Positions 1 through 8,848 of a stretch of 64,000 bases of DNA are shown here, one piece after another. The stretch comes from Candidatus Poribacteria bacterium. Lineage in GTDB: Bacteria; Poribacteria; WGA-4E; WGA-3G. The position numbers were made by a program, and so were the translations under genes. The stretch lies in NCBI GenBank assembly GCA_028821605.1, contig JAPPFM010000010.1, forward strand, positions 62,001-126,000. Reading direction: 5' to 3'. Numbering within the stretch: position 1 is the first letter of the stretch; each line of letters starts with the position of its first letter. The notes beneath the pieces were generated by a model. It worked only from the letters and a program-made list of their open reading frames with translations, did no database searches and was not told the DNA's origin.

Positions 1-31
1 CCTCAACAACACATCCAATTTTAACTGTCAT
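1..31 (-). CDS. DUF4276-like protein, first 10 codons only (runs off window)
   Basis: An ATG at 31 to 29 overlaps the TGA stop of the upstream ATPase gene (ATGA overlap), so the two are translationally coupled. The ten visible residues read MTVKIGCVVE. A short beta-strand ending in VVE(G) at the extreme N-terminus is how DUF4276 (TOPRIM-like) proteins begin, and these commonly follow AAA_21-type ATPases. Only 10 residues are visible, so the family call is inference from context and this short match. Confidence 0.45.
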   Translation of the reverse strand, partial: MTVKIGCVVE

Positions 32-1281
32 TCACACATTCCTTTGTTCTGGGTTTCAGCCGATTCATCTTGTTGGAAACCAAATAAATTAAGCTGCACT
101 GCCTTCTTCTCATAGGCTATAGATGCCTTTGGGTCAGGTTGCAATTGATCTTGGCGTAGAAGTTCTCCTATTGTAAACAGTTTATCGCGCACGACAGACC
201 TGCTAACTTCGTTAACAGGAGCAATTACTGTATTTCCATTATACGCTTTAACCGCGAGAATAGAATCCACATCTAAGTGTTTGTCCTCAAGGAGGTCGGG
301 GCTATGAGTGGTGGTAATCACCTGTCTCTTGTGAGCAGCGTCCCGAAGAGCATCAAGTAAGACTCCTGCGGCTGCTGGATGAAGAGCAATCTCTGGATCT
401 TCAATTCCTACGAGCGTCACGTTTTTTTGAGCGTCGTAATCTCCTTGGAATAGTGCTACGAGAATCCCCAAAGCGCGGAGTGTGCCATCAGACATATTGT
501 TTGCGAGAAATCGCCCTCGGTATCCGTTATCTGTGATCTTCGGTCTAAATGATAATGTCTGCTTGGTACCAAACGTTTTGACATCCACCTCACGAACATC
601 GAGATTGACTAATGCTAGGTACTCCTCAATGTCTTGCTTCACAGTGGATGATAACTGTTTGAAAACACTTGTCAGGTTCCGCCCATCACGAAGAAGCATA
701 TCCCCAGGATCCGGGCCTTGGAGGTCTCGGATTCTATCCGGATTGAGGTTATAAAATCCCATCCGAGAAAATGCTTCATAGACAGGACGAAATTCGGGCA
801 GTCCGGAAGCGTTCACCAAGTAGAGGCGATCTATTACAGCCGCCGGTGCGACTTTCACGCTTGTGGCCGTTACAGTCCCACTCTTAACACGAAAGTATTC
901 TTCTGACGCGCCGCACGCCCCATTTTGAATGCTACACTCTTCAGTCTGCACCTCGTAACCTCCAGGGGAACGCCTTCTGATTCGGAAAGCATAGTGCCCC
1001 GTAAAACCTTCAGGCAGAGCAAATTCAAGGCGGATGCTGAAATGGTTCGGATGGCCGCGGGAGCGGCGACGAACATCATTGATCCCTCCGCGATCGCGTA
1101 TTGCGTGTTCTAGTGATGAATTCAACGCATCTGCCACGAATCGAAGGGCATCCAGAAAATTACTTTTACCAGCACCGTTGCGACCTACAAGAAACGTCAA
1201 GGGTTGTAGCTGCACATCACACGCGGCGATGCTCTTATAGTTTTTCAGAATAACTCTTGTGATAAACGTTGAATCTTTCAT
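28..1281 (-). CDS. AAA family ATPase (AAA_21 / RecF-SMC-like)
   Basis: A 417-residue P-loop ATPase of the SMC/RecF/OLD type. It shows a Walker A motif GRNGAGKS near residues 33-40, a signature-like NNMSDGT, a Walker B strand ending in GIEDPE near residue 290 and a downstream TTTHSPDLL switch motif. There are no membrane segments or signal peptide, so it should be cytosolic. I chose the ATG at 1281; a TTG at 1293 is also open but lies too close to the GAGG upstream. It follows the PhyH gene by 18 bp and overlaps a DUF4276-like gene by the stop codon. ATPase plus TOPRIM-like nuclease pairs of this kind occur in anti-phage systems such as OLD/Gabija/PARIS-type modules. A defence role here is inference. 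Confidence 0.85.
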   Translation of the reverse strand: MKDSTFITRVILKNYKSIAACDVQLQPLTFLVGRNGAGKSNFLDALRFVADALNSSLEHAIRDRGGINDVRRRSRGHPNHFSIRLEFALPEGFTGHYAFRIRRRSPGGYEVQTEECSIQNGACGASEEYFRVKSGTVTATSVKVAPAAVIDRLYLVNASGLPEFRPVYEAFSRMGFYNLNPDRIRDLQGPDPGDMLLRDGRNLTSVFKQLSSTVKQDIEEYLALVNLDVREVDVKTFGTKQTLSFRPKITDNGYRGRFLANNMSDGTLRALGILVALFQGDYDAQKNVTLVGIEDPEIALHPAAAGVLLDALRDAAHKRQVITTTHSPDLLEDKHLDVDSILAVKAYNGNTVIAPVNEVSRSVVRDKLFTIGELLRQDQLQPDPKASIAYEKKAVQLNLFGFQQDESAETQNKGMCE

Positions 1282-1299
1282 TTCAGTATTCAAACCTCG

Positions 1300-2151
1300 T
1301 TATGCCACCGGGAACCCATCACCGACGAGGGGTTTCCCGTCCGCAACTTTGATGGTTGAAACGAGGATATGCCCCGGTGCTTGCGCGTTGTTATAGCAGA
1401 CATCCTGCGCCATGAAAATCATGACAAATGCTCGACGTTGATGGTCGGTAACATTTGGTGGTGTACCGTGCCAGTTTAGGCAGTGATGGAACATACACTC
1501 GCCTGCTTTTAACTCCACAGGAACCCCATGACTTATGTCCAAACTCCCTCTTTCTGTCCATGGATTCGCGGGTGGTTCACGTTCTTCTTCGTTTGCTTTT
1601 GCGGATTCTGCATTGAATGCTGCTCTTGCTGCAACCGAGAACCGTTCATCTTTATGACTCTTCGGCATAACGTGCATGCAACCGCTATCGACTGTCGCAT
1701 CGTCGAGAGCGAGCCAGCAGCTGACAATGTTCGGCGGGCTGAGGGGCCAGAAGAAGAAATCGTGATGGAACCCGAAATGCCCGTTGTCGTGCGGTGGTTT
1801 GGAAATCACCTGATCGTGCCAGAGACGGACTTCGGGTGTATCAAGCAGTGCGCGCGCCGTTCCAGCGATAAGCGGATGGTGAATCGCTGCCTCGTAATGT
1901 GATTCCCGCTTCCACATGTTCACGTATTGATGAATCGCGCGTGGGTGCCCGCTACCCCGATTGAGTTTGTCTTCACGCCGGTCGTGTCCATACTTGAACT
2001 CTGGTGAGGAATCGTCGCCTTCGGTGAGTTCCAGTTCAATGACAGCATCCAACCCTGCACGCATGGCTTCAACGCCATCGTTATCCAATACTCTACCAAA
2101 CTTGACATACCCGTTTTCCTGAAAAAAGTCGATCTGTTCTTGTGTTACCAT
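1300..2151 (-). CDS. Phytanoyl-CoA dioxygenase (PhyH) family protein
   Basis: A 283-residue Fe(II)/2-oxoglutarate oxygenase. The metal triad is visible as an HHD motif near residue 129 and a distal histidine in LNWHGTPPN near residue 228. An arginine pair (QRRAF) follows, as expected for 2-oxoglutarate binding. Family members hydroxylate small molecules, and the substrate cannot be read from sequence. The ATG is preceded by GGAG. The SDR gene lies 48 bp upstream on the same strand, so the two may act on one substrate (hydroxylation followed by oxidation), which is inference. Confidence 0.88.
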   Translation of the reverse strand: MVTQEQIDFFQENGYVKFGRVLDNDGVEAMRAGLDAVIELELTEGDDSSPEFKYGHDRREDKLNRGSGHPRAIHQYVNMWKRESHYEAAIHHPLIAGTARALLDTPEVRLWHDQVISKPPHDNGHFGFHHDFFFWPLSPPNIVSCWLALDDATVDSGCMHVMPKSHKDERFSVAARAAFNAESAKANEEEREPPANPWTERGSLDISHGVPVELKAGECMFHHCLNWHGTPPNVTDHQRRAFVMIFMAQDVCYNNAQAPGHILVSTIKVADGKPLVGDGFPVA

Positions 2152-2199
2152 TGTATTTCTCCGTATGTTAATTTATCGGGTCCTTCCTTCTGTATGTTG

Positions 2200-2958
2200 T
2201 CAAATCGGAAACTGATGGTTACCAGCAGTCAAACCGCCATCAATAACGAAAACTGCACCCGTTGCAAAACTGGCTTCATCGGACGCGAGGAAGAGTGCCG
2301 CGTTCGCGATGTCAACCGGTTGCCCAATCCGTCCTAACGGATACCATGGCGTGATTTCGTCCAAGATTTGCGGGTTGCGTTCAATCATTGGTTCCCAGAC
2401 TTCGGTTTGGATTGTGCCGGGACAGATACAGTTGATACGGATGTTATCTTTACCGTGTGCGACTGCCATGGAGCGGGTCAATGCGATAACGCCACCTTTC
2501 GCAGCAGAATAGGCATGGATCGCCTGCAACCCGATAAGTCCATTGACAGAAGCGATATTGACGATACTCCCACCGCCAGCCTCTTGCATTATAGGGATAA
2601 CGGCATTAGAACAGTGGCTGGTGCCTTGGAGCGCGACGGCTAAGTTTGCTTCCCAGTTGTTGTTTAGCACGTCGGCTGTGGAGCAGATGGCGTTGTTTAC
2701 CAAAATATCGACTGTTCCGTAAGTGTCAAGGGTTTCAATAATGAGTCTTTGGGCATCCTCAGCATTGGAGACATCGGCGTTGACGAAAAGTGCTTCGCCG
2801 CCTGCATCGATGATTGCAGCGACGGTCTCGGTGCCGATAGCTTCGTTGACATCATCAACGACGACTTGCGCGCCCTCTTCAGCAAACCGAAGGGCGATGG
2901 CTCTGCCGATACCGCGCCCACCGCCTGTGACAATGGCTGTTTTGTTGTTCAATCGCAT
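2200..2958 (-). CDS. Short-chain dehydrogenase/reductase (SDR)
   Basis: A 252-residue classical SDR that oxidises or reduces an alcohol/ketone with NAD(P). It has the TGGGRGIG cofactor motif at residues 11-18, NNA near residues 88-90 and the catalytic Ser137, Tyr150 (YSAAK) and Lys154. The acidic DDV after beta-2 suggests NAD(H) preference. The ATG at 2958 has AGGACG upstream and starts exactly where the family starts; an in-frame extension to 3033 is open but has no homology. It sits 48 bp upstream of PhyH in the same orientation. Substrate unknown. Confidence 0.9.
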   Translation of the reverse strand: MRLNNKTAIVTGGGRGIGRAIALRFAEEGAQVVVDDVNEAIGTETVAAIIDAGGEALFVNADVSNAEDAQRLIIETLDTYGTVDILVNNAICSTADVLNNNWEANLAVALQGTSHCSNAVIPIMQEAGGGSIVNIASVNGLIGLQAIHAYSAAKGGVIALTRSMAVAHGKDNIRINCICPGTIQTEVWEPMIERNPQILDEITPWYPLGRIGQPVDIANAALFLASDEASFATGAVFVIDGGLTAGNHQFPI

Positions 2959-3180
2959 CTTTCGTCCTACATCTTTTTCATGGGAGTTGAGGATATTATA
3001 GTAAAACCGGTAATTATCTATACACCAACACAAGGGCGAGGATACAATCCTCGCCAGCGGCGGTGGGTGCTTGTTCCCTGACGAACTGTAAAGGTATTTT
3101 CATATTTTACTATAAAAACGGCTTTTGGGTTATAAAGTTTGCCGCGTTCATTGGCGAAATGTGCAATGTGAGATAAATTC

Positions 3181-3942
3181 CTAATGTTGCAGCGTCTGTG
3201 AGATGAAAAGTTTCGTGCGTTCGTGTTGTGGATTATCAAAGAAATCTGCGGGTGCTGCTTCCTCTATAACCACACCTTCATCAAAGAACATGACGCGATC
3301 CGCCACTTCCCGAGCAAATCCCATTTCATGCGTAACAACCAACATCGTCATGCCGGAGTGTGCAAGCTCGCGCATCACGTCTAATACTTCTGAAATCATC
3401 TCTGGGTCCAACGCACTTGTCGGCTCGTCAAAGAGCATAATCTTCGGTTCCATCGCCAATGCTCTTGCGATTGCGACGCGCTGTTGTTGACCGCCCGAAA
3501 TTTCTGCGGGATACTTGTACGCTTGATCCGCAATATCCACCCGTTCCAGAAGTGATAAAGCGATCTCTTCTGCTTCGCTTTTCGTTAGTTTCCTGACCCG
3601 GATCGGACCCAAAGTTATGTTCTCCAAGTTCGTCAGATGCGGAAACAGGTTGAACTGTTGGAACACCATACCGACTTCTTGACGGATGAGGTTAATATTG
3701 CGGAGATCGTCGGTGAGTTCTACCCCGTCAATGATAATTGTGCCGCGCTGATGCTCCTCCAGACGGTTCAATGTCCGAATAAACGTAGATTTGCCTGACC
3801 CTGAGGGACCGCATATCACTGCCCTTTCGCCTTTTTGGAACGAGGTCGTAATCCCTTTGAGGACATGAAAATCGTCGAACCATTTATGTACATCCTCGCA
3901 GGTAATAATTGGATCGTTCGGTGCGTTTTCGTGTGCTGCCAT
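3181..3942 (-). CDS. aapP: Amino-acid ABC transporter ATP-binding protein
   Basis: A 253-residue ABC ATPase of the polar amino-acid (GlnQ/AapP) type. Walker [10 protein letters not shown] lies at residues 45-53. The Q-loop (FQQFNLF), signature SGGQQQR, Walker [11 protein letters not shown] and switch VTHEMGF are all present, so the protein should be active. It is the last gene of a four-gene minus-strand operon (binding protein, two permeases, ATPase) and starts 42 bp after the second permease stops. The order matches the aapJQMP general L-amino-acid importer. Confidence 0.93.
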   Translation of the reverse strand: MAAHENAPNDPIITCEDVHKWFDDFHVLKGITTSFQKGERAVICGPSGSGKSTFIRTLNRLEEHQRGTIIIDGVELTDDLRNINLIRQEVGMVFQQFNLFPHLTNLENITLGPIRVRKLTKSEAEEIALSLLERVDIADQAYKYPAEISGGQQQRVAIARALAMEPKIMLFDEPTSALDPEMISEVLDVMRELAHSGMTMLVVTHEMGFAREVADRVMFFDEGVVIEEAAPADFFDNPQHERTKLFISQTLQH

Positions 3943-3984
3943 TTTTTAGATTCCTTGTTAGATATTTCCAAGTGGGTCCTGAAT

Positions 3985-5175
3985 CTACAAGACCTGTCCG
4001 ATTCCCAAGTCTGTCTCAATTTTCCGGCTGCCATAAGACATCGAATAACAGAAAACAAAATAGACAACTGCCGCAAACAGATATACCTCGGCTTGCAGTC
4101 CGAGCCAGTCAGGATTATTAATAACACTTTTGGAGACACCCAAGAGTTCGATGAGTCCGACGATAGCGACGAGGGATGTATCCTTAAATAAAGCGATGAA
4201 TTGCCCAACAATCGCTGGGATGACTGACCGAAGTGCTTGTGGTAAGACGATGAACAGCGTCGTCTGCGCGTAGTTAAGTCCTACGGCTTGCGCAGCTTCG
4301 TGTTGTCCTCTGGGGATTCCTTGCAGTCCGCCTCGAACGTTCTCTGCCATATAGGCGGCGGAAAAAAAGGTTATGCCGAGCATCATCCGTAGAACTTGGT
4401 TAATATCAAGCCCCGGCATAAAGATGGGTGTTAAGACGTTGCCCATGAATAGGATTGTTATCAACGGCACCCCGCGAACCGTCTCAATATAAGTCGTTGA
4501 AACCCATCGGATGGCAGGGAGATTGCTCTGGCGGCAGAGTGCTAAAAATACACCCATCGGAAAAGAGACGACGATACCGACAACTGCTAAGATCAATGTC
4601 AGTAGGAGCCCACCCCAATAGCTTGTGAGAACACCGTTTTCCCCAAACCCACGTAATACAACCATTATCAGAGGAAAGGAGAGTATCCAACCGCCCAAGA
4701 TCCAAGGGCGTAAACCTGTTCTGCCACGTCCAAGGAAAAGGGAAATCGCTATTATGGCTATCGCGCCTAAAAATCCTCCGCGTGTTGAGAGTTCAAATCC
4801 AAACGGCAGAAGCGCACAGATCAACCAAACACCGCTAAGCGCAAGGGCAAATCGAAGGGGCAAGCCACCCCATATACCGGCACTCAAACCTGCAAGCACA
4901 CACAGAATATAGATAGCACCCCATATACGCCATATCTGTTCCCGTGGATAAGCCCCGACTGCAAAGAGTTGAAGGTTCGCAGGAATAACGCTCCACTTCG
5001 CTTCTGTGAATGCCCATGTCAAAATCCCTTTAAAGGCAAAGAATAGGAACACAAGAGCCAAGCAAGTCAAGAGCACGTTGTACCAAGTGTTAAATAGATT
5101 GTCCTTCAGCCATCGCGCGGGACCTTTTGTGTTAGTTGGCGGTTTAATTTCTTGCGTAAACTCTCGTTCTTCCAC
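3985..5175 (-). CDS. aapM: Amino-acid ABC transporter permease (AapM-like)
   Basis: A 396-residue inner-membrane permease with many hydrophobic segments. The C-terminal half holds the His/Glu/Gln/Arg permease fold with the EAA-type loop (GQHEAAQAVGLNYAQT), which contacts the ATPase. The long N-terminal extension with extra membrane segments is characteristic of Aap/BztC permeases and distinguishes it from short GlnP-type permeases. The start is GTG at 5175. It lies between the AapQ-like permease (137 bp gap filled by a repeat) and the ATPase. Confidence 0.9.
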   Translation of the reverse strand: MEEREFTQEIKPPTNTKGPARWLKDNLFNTWYNVLLTCLALVFLFFAFKGILTWAFTEAKWSVIPANLQLFAVGAYPREQIWRIWGAIYILCVLAGLSAGIWGGLPLRFALALSGVWLICALLPFGFELSTRGGFLGAIAIIAISLFLGRGRTGLRPWILGGWILSFPLIMVVLRGFGENGVLTSYWGGLLLTLILAVVGIVVSFPMGVFLALCRQSNLPAIRWVSTTYIETVRGVPLITILFMGNVLTPIFMPGLDINQVLRMMLGITFFSAAYMAENVRGGLQGIPRGQHEAAQAVGLNYAQTTLFIVLPQALRSVIPAIVGQFIALFKDTSLVAIVGLIELLGVSKSVINNPDWLGLQAEVYLFAAVVYFVFCYSMSYGSRKIETDLGIGQVL

Positions 5176-5202
5176 TGTATAATATGCCTTTTTAATTAGT
5201 TG

Positions 5203-5303
5203 TCAGTTATCGATTTTCAGTTATCAGTAAAAGAGGTTTCTGCTTATCCCATAGTCTCTTAACTGAAAACTGAGTACTCTCACTGCGAGGCAAACTGAAA
5301 ACT
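5203..5303. repeat. Palindromic intergenic repeat, family D (TCAGTTATC type)
   Basis: A stretch between the two aap permease genes built from repeated TCAGTTATC/TTTTCAGTT words, with the inverse AACTGAAAACTGAG further on, giving imperfect inverted ends. The same word set recurs at 20818-20897, and a related architecture (GCAGTCAGC...GCCGATAGC) at 45714-45792. Function unknown; it could fold in the polycistronic aap mRNA. Confidence 0.6.
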
Positions 5304-5312
5304 ATTCTTCAG

Positions 5313-6497
5313 TTATTGACCAATTCGAGTAATCCGACGGTTGTACCAATTCATGGCTGCTGATGTCGTCAAACTCATAACCAGATAACTTACCATAACC
5401 ATCGCAAAAACCGGGATTGATTGTCCGGTCTGTGTCAGTGTGGTATTTCCTACGCTAAATAGATCCGGGAAACCAATCGCAACAGCCAGGCTTGAATTTT
5501 TCGCGAGGTTCAAATACTGACTTGTAAGCGGCGGCACGATGATAGGGATAGCCTGAGGTAGAACAACTAAGCGTAAGGTCTCCCCTTCCTTCAAACCGAC
5601 GGATCTTGCGGCTTCCCGTTGTCCCTTGACGACTGATTGTATACCGCTTCTCACGATTTCTGCAATAAACGCGCTTGTATATATGGAGAGTCCAATGAGT
5701 AGGGCAGAGAACTCCGGTGTAAAACGCATCCCGCCTCTGTAGTTGAAACCTTGCAAGACTGGTAAATCAAGTATAAACGGGCTGCCTGGCGTGAGAAACC
5801 ATCCACAGAGTGCAACGATAAGGAACGCAGGCAGTGCCCATTTCGCGCGAAAGCCGGGGCGATCCAACTGTTGAAGTTGCCGCCATCGCAGAATATAAAG
5901 AATTACCGCCAAAATCAGACCCGCACTGAGAAACCATAGCCAAATTTTCAGACCTGATGTCGGTTCAGGCGAAGGTAGGTATATACCTCGGTTATTAATG
6001 AACACACCGCCAAAAAGCGAGATGCTCTCCCTGACCCTCGGAAGTTGACCGACGACTGCGGTGTACCAAAACAGAATCTGCAGCAGGAGCGGAATGTTCC
6101 TGAAACATTCAACGTAGGCGGCGGCTATCGTTCGGATTAACCAGTTACTTGACAGTCGAGCGATGCCGAAAAGGAGTCCCAGAAGTGTCGCACAGATGAT
6201 TCCTATGATACTAACCCTAAGGGTGTTTACAATCCCAACCCAGAACGCTCTGAGATATGTATCCGAAGGCTCATAGGGGATTCCCTCCGAAATGCCAAAC
6301 CCGGCTTCATCTTGAAGGAAATTAAGGTTCAGTGTCAGCCCAAGCCCGCGCAGCCCTGCTAACATATTCCTATAAAGGATCGCTAACAGCAGGATTACAC
6401 CGAGTAAAAAGATACCCTGAAACAGGACCCGCAAAACTCGAACATCTCGCCAAAAAGGGATTTTTCCCGATACAATTGTATGTGAATTATTTTCCAT
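5313..6497 (-). CDS. aapQ: Amino-acid ABC transporter permease (AapQ-like)
   Basis: A 394-residue integral membrane permease of the Aap/BztB type. After an N-terminal membrane segment (LFQGIFLLGVILLLAIL) come further transmembrane segments. The coupling loop GQREAARSVGLKEGETL lies in the C-terminal third. With the AapM-like partner it would form the heterodimeric channel of the importer. It starts with ATG at 6497, 243 bp downstream of the binding-protein gene; that gap holds two copies of a hairpin repeat. It is the first permease of the operon. Confidence 0.9.
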   Translation of the reverse strand: MENNSHTIVSGKIPFWRDVRVLRVLFQGIFLLGVILLLAILYRNMLAGLRGLGLTLNLNFLQDEAGFGISEGIPYEPSDTYLRAFWVGIVNTLRVSIIGIICATLLGLLFGIARLSSNWLIRTIAAAYVECFRNIPLLLQILFWYTAVVGQLPRVRESISLFGGVFINNRGIYLPSPEPTSGLKIWLWFLSAGLILAVILYILRWRQLQQLDRPGFRAKWALPAFLIVALCGWFLTPGSPFILDLPVLQGFNYRGGMRFTPEFSALLIGLSIYTSAFIAEIVRSGIQSVVKGQREAARSVGLKEGETLRLVVLPQAIPIIVPPLTSQYLNLAKNSSLAVAIGFPDLFSVGNTTLTQTGQSIPVFAMVMVSYLVMSLTTSAAMNWYNRRITRIGQ

Positions 6498-6583
6498 CTT
6501 TTTTCTGTCGAAACGTCACTGGGAAACGCCCCTTACATTTCATGGGTTTGAACGCTTGGTCACACTTTTTACCAGAGGGTACG

Positions 6584-6657
6584 GGGTAGGCACAAGACCT
6601 ACCCCTACGGATTTTCTTAAATTGACGATATGGGTAGGCACAAGACCTACCCATACG
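6584..6657. repeat. Two copies of a GGGTAGGCACAAGACCTACCC-type hairpin
   Basis: Copies at 6584-6604 and 6632-6652 each have arms GGTAGG and CCTACC around a CACAAGA loop, followed by CTACGG or ATACGG. They sit in the aapJ-aapQ spacer and would form stable hairpins in the operon mRNA. In such operons an intercistronic hairpin often keeps the binding-protein message more abundant than the permease message; that role here is inference. Confidence 0.75.
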
Positions 6658-6740
6658 GAGTACGGGGAAAATCTACGTTTAAACATCCGAGACTTATTAG
6701 GTAGCAACTTGGGTTGGTATAGTTAGCATGGGACTTCGTT

Positions 6741-7763
6741 CTAACGGAACGGTATTGCGTAGAGTAAGCCGCCCTGCGTCCACGGTTTATTGACCCCACG
6801 CGGTAGTCCCAGGGGTGTTAGATTGCGTTCAAAAATCTCGCCATAGTTGCCGACAGCAACAATAACTTGACGCGCCCAGTCTTTCGGCAGACCGAGTTTT
6901 TCGCCCATACCAGCCCCCTCATCCATACCCAAGAAACGCTTGATTTCGGGGTTTTCTGTTTTAAAGGTGCTAACCTTTGCTTGCGTAATACTGTGTTCTT
7001 CAGCAAAGAACGTGGCATAGACAACCCAGCTCACGACATCATTCCACTTGTTATCCCCGTGGACGGTAACCGGACCCAAGGGTTCTTTAGAAATAGTTAC
7101 GTCAAGAATAATATGGTCGTCTGGATTTTTTAAGGATTGACGGCGGGAGACCAATTGCGACTTATCGCTTGTCACCGCATCACAACGTCCCTGATCATAA
7201 CTTTGGTAAAGCGTGTCAGTTTCCTCAAAAACAATAGATTCAACTTCGATCCCTAAGGCGCGGGTAGTATCGGCGAGGTTTAACTCTGTAGTGCTACCAG
7301 CGGTGACACCGATCGTGGCACCTGCCAACTCCTTGAGCGATGTTATGCCGAGGTCCTTACGGAGCATAAATCCCTGACCGTCATAAAAGGTTGGGGGCGC
7401 GAAGTCAGCACCTAAGTCGGTGTCTCGGGTCAGCGTCCAAGTAGTGTTGCGGATTAGAACATCTATTTCACCTGTCTGAAGGGCGGGAAATCGGTCAGCA
7501 GCCTTTAGCGGACGAAACTCAACTTTGTCTGGGTCACCCAAAACAGCAGCAGCAATCGCTCTGCCGTAGTCTACGTCGAAACCTTTCCAGTTACCATCCT
7601 GCCCGAGGAAACCGAAGCCAGGCAATTCTTTGTTCACACCACAGATCAACCGTCCTCTATTTTTGACTCTATCCAATACACTCTCTTCGCCTCTTGCGAG
7701 TAGCGGTGTTACCAATGAAATCGCTAAAACTAACGCGGAAACGCGAAACAAAAATTTACGCAC
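6741..7763 (-). CDS. aapJ: Amino-acid ABC transporter substrate-binding protein (AapJ-like)
   Basis: A 340-residue periplasmic binding protein. A signal peptide covers roughly residues 1-24 (hydrophobic FRVSALVLAISLVTPLLARG, then an acidic mature start). The SBP_bac_3 fold follows, with RGRLICGVNKELPGF and GFDVDYGRAIAAAVLG near the N-terminus, LTRDTDLGADF, and a hinge region around GATIGVTAGSTTE. This matches AapJ/BztA general amino-acid binding proteins in length. The start is GTG, preceded by AGAGAGGA. It is the first gene of the operon, behind a clear promoter and a roughly 137-nt structured leader. Confidence 0.92.
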   Translation of the reverse strand: MRKFLFRVSALVLAISLVTPLLARGEESVLDRVKNRGRLICGVNKELPGFGFLGQDGNWKGFDVDYGRAIAAAVLGDPDKVEFRPLKAADRFPALQTGEIDVLIRNTTWTLTRDTDLGADFAPPTFYDGQGFMLRKDLGITSLKELAGATIGVTAGSTTELNLADTTRALGIEVESIVFEETDTLYQSYDQGRCDAVTSDKSQLVSRRQSLKNPDDHIILDVTISKEPLGPVTVHGDNKWNDVVSWVVYATFFAEEHSITQAKVSTFKTENPEIKRFLGMDEGAGMGEKLGLPKDWARQVIVAVGNYGEIFERNLTPLGLPRGVNKPWTQGGLLYAIPFR

Positions 7764-7785
7764 AAAAATCCTCTCTTTTTAGTGT

Positions 7786-7892
7786 GACCTCTGTCGCAGA
7801 GATCGTTTAATGAAGGACCTTAATTAAGGTCTTTTCTCGTTGTTAACAATTTTATTTGTGCCGCTCTTTTGAAAAAAATAGCGGAAGAGCGG
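7786..7892 (-). promoter_or_regulatory. Structured 5' leader of the aap operon (three hairpins)
   Basis: Between the aapJ promoter and its GTG start lie three inverted repeats: 7885-7892 with 7861-7868 (CCGCTCTT/AAGAGCGG), a perfect 16-bp palindrome at 7816-7831 (GACCTTAATTAAGGTC), and 7786-7793 with 7797-7804 (GACCTCTG/CAGAGATC, one mismatch). An unusually long folded leader ahead of an amino-acid importer suggests cis regulation. I do not recognise a known riboswitch class, and there is no T-run in the sense direction after the palindrome. Confidence 0.5.
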
Positions 7893-7906
7893 ATATTATA
7901 CTCTAC

Positions 7907-7935
7907 ATTTTACCAAACCCTTCCTATGTTGTCAA
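7907..7935 (-). promoter_or_regulatory. Sigma-70-type promoter of the aap operon
   Basis: On the minus strand TTGACA (7935-7930), 17 bp spacer, TAAAAT (7912-7907). The same TTGACA-N17-TAAAAT layout precedes several other genes in this window. It predicts transcription starting near 7900 and a leader of about 137 nt before aapJ. Confidence 0.75.
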
Positions 7936-7991
7936 GCGAATTAATTGAGGAGAGCGAAGTCATTCAGTTCTTCGATTTCTTAATTTCCTAC

Positions 7992-8020
7992 TTGACATCT
8001 GTCCGAAAATTTGCTAAAAT
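7992..8020 (+). promoter_or_regulatory. Sigma-70-type promoter for the LamG gene
   Basis: TTGACA at 7992-7997, 17 bp spacer, TAAAAT at 8015-8020. An AAGGAGG ribosome site follows, ending 8 bases before the ATG at 8053. It closely resembles the promoter at 11901-11929. Confidence 0.75.
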
Positions 8021-8052
8021 CTGAATTAAGTCAACACAAGGAGGCGTAACAG

Positions 8053-8838
8053 ATGAAATTAACGATAAGCGTAATCGTCTTACTCTGTTGCCTATTACCG
8101 GTGGCGACGTGGGCAGAACTGCCCCTTGATAAGCTCGCTCTCTATATGTCTTTTGATGACATTCAGGGCAACAAAGTAATGGACGGTTCAGAAAACGGGA
8201 ATGATGGCACAATTATGAAAGCATCCGTTGCGAAGGGCAAGGGAAAGTACGGCGACGCAATGGAATTTGAAGGCGGAGATAACCACGTGCTCATTAAGAG
8301 TTCTAAGTCGCTCTCGATTGCCGATGAGGTCACGATTTCCGCTTGGGTTAACTGGAACGATGCGCCTGGGAACGGCTGGTTATGTATAATGGCAAACGGG
8401 TCACAAGGTGGACCGTGGGAGAACTACGGACTCTTTGTTAACCGTGGCAGCCGCTACTTCTATTTTACACTCTCTGTAGGTGCTGAGGGTGCCCATAAGG
8501 TGATGAATTCTGGAGCCGGTACGACCGAATCTGAAAAATGGACCCACTGTGTCTGTACCTATGATGGCAAAGATGCCAAAATTTATATTGACGGCGATCT
8601 AATAAATGAAGCACCGCATGGGGGCAAATTGGTTGCTGGAGATCAAGATTTGCGGCTCGGGCATCGGGGTGGAAGTGGCCACTGGTACAACGGTTTGCTC
8701 GATGATGTTGCAGTGTTTTCAGTCGCTTTAGATGAGGATCAGGTTAAGGAAGCGAGCGGCAACATTGATGAGGCACTTGATGTTGAGGCGCGTGGAAAAC
8801 TGACAACCGTCTGGGGCAAGGTAAAGGCGGAACGATAA
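8053..8838 (+). CDS. Exported LamG-domain protein with C-terminal GK..TxWGxVK motif
   Basis: A 261-residue secreted protein. The signal peptide is residues 1-21 (MKLTISVIVLLC... cleaving near TWA). One concanavalin-type LamG/LamGL jelly roll follows from about residue 25 to 235, with the typical opening YMSFDD, ENGNDGTI, the strand VTISAWVNW and the closing LDDVAVFSVALDEDQV. Such domains bind carbohydrate or mediate adhesion. The last residues carry RGKLTTVWGKVKAER, a motif shared with two other exported proteins in the window. It has a strong promoter and an AAGGAGG ribosome site. The SUMF1-fold lipoprotein gene begins 10 bp downstream. Confidence 0.85.
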   Translation: MKLTISVIVLLCCLLPVATWAELPLDKLALYMSFDDIQGNKVMDGSENGNDGTIMKASVAKGKGKYGDAMEFEGGDNHVLIKSSKSLSIADEVTISAWVNWNDAPGNGWLCIMANGSQGGPWENYGLFVNRGSRYFYFTLSVGAEGAHKVMNSGAGTTESEKWTHCVCTYDGKDAKIYIDGDLINEAPHGGKLVAGDQDLRLGHRGGSGHWYNGLLDDVAVFSVALDEDQVKEASGNIDEALDVEARGKLTTVWGKVKAER

Positions 8839-8848
8839 TCTGACATCT

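Noticed and set aside
7816-7838. Plus-strand terminator GACCTTAATTAAGGTC followed by TTTTCTC
   Set aside because: No plus-strand gene lies upstream for several kilobases, so it is better viewed as part of the minus-strand aap leader.
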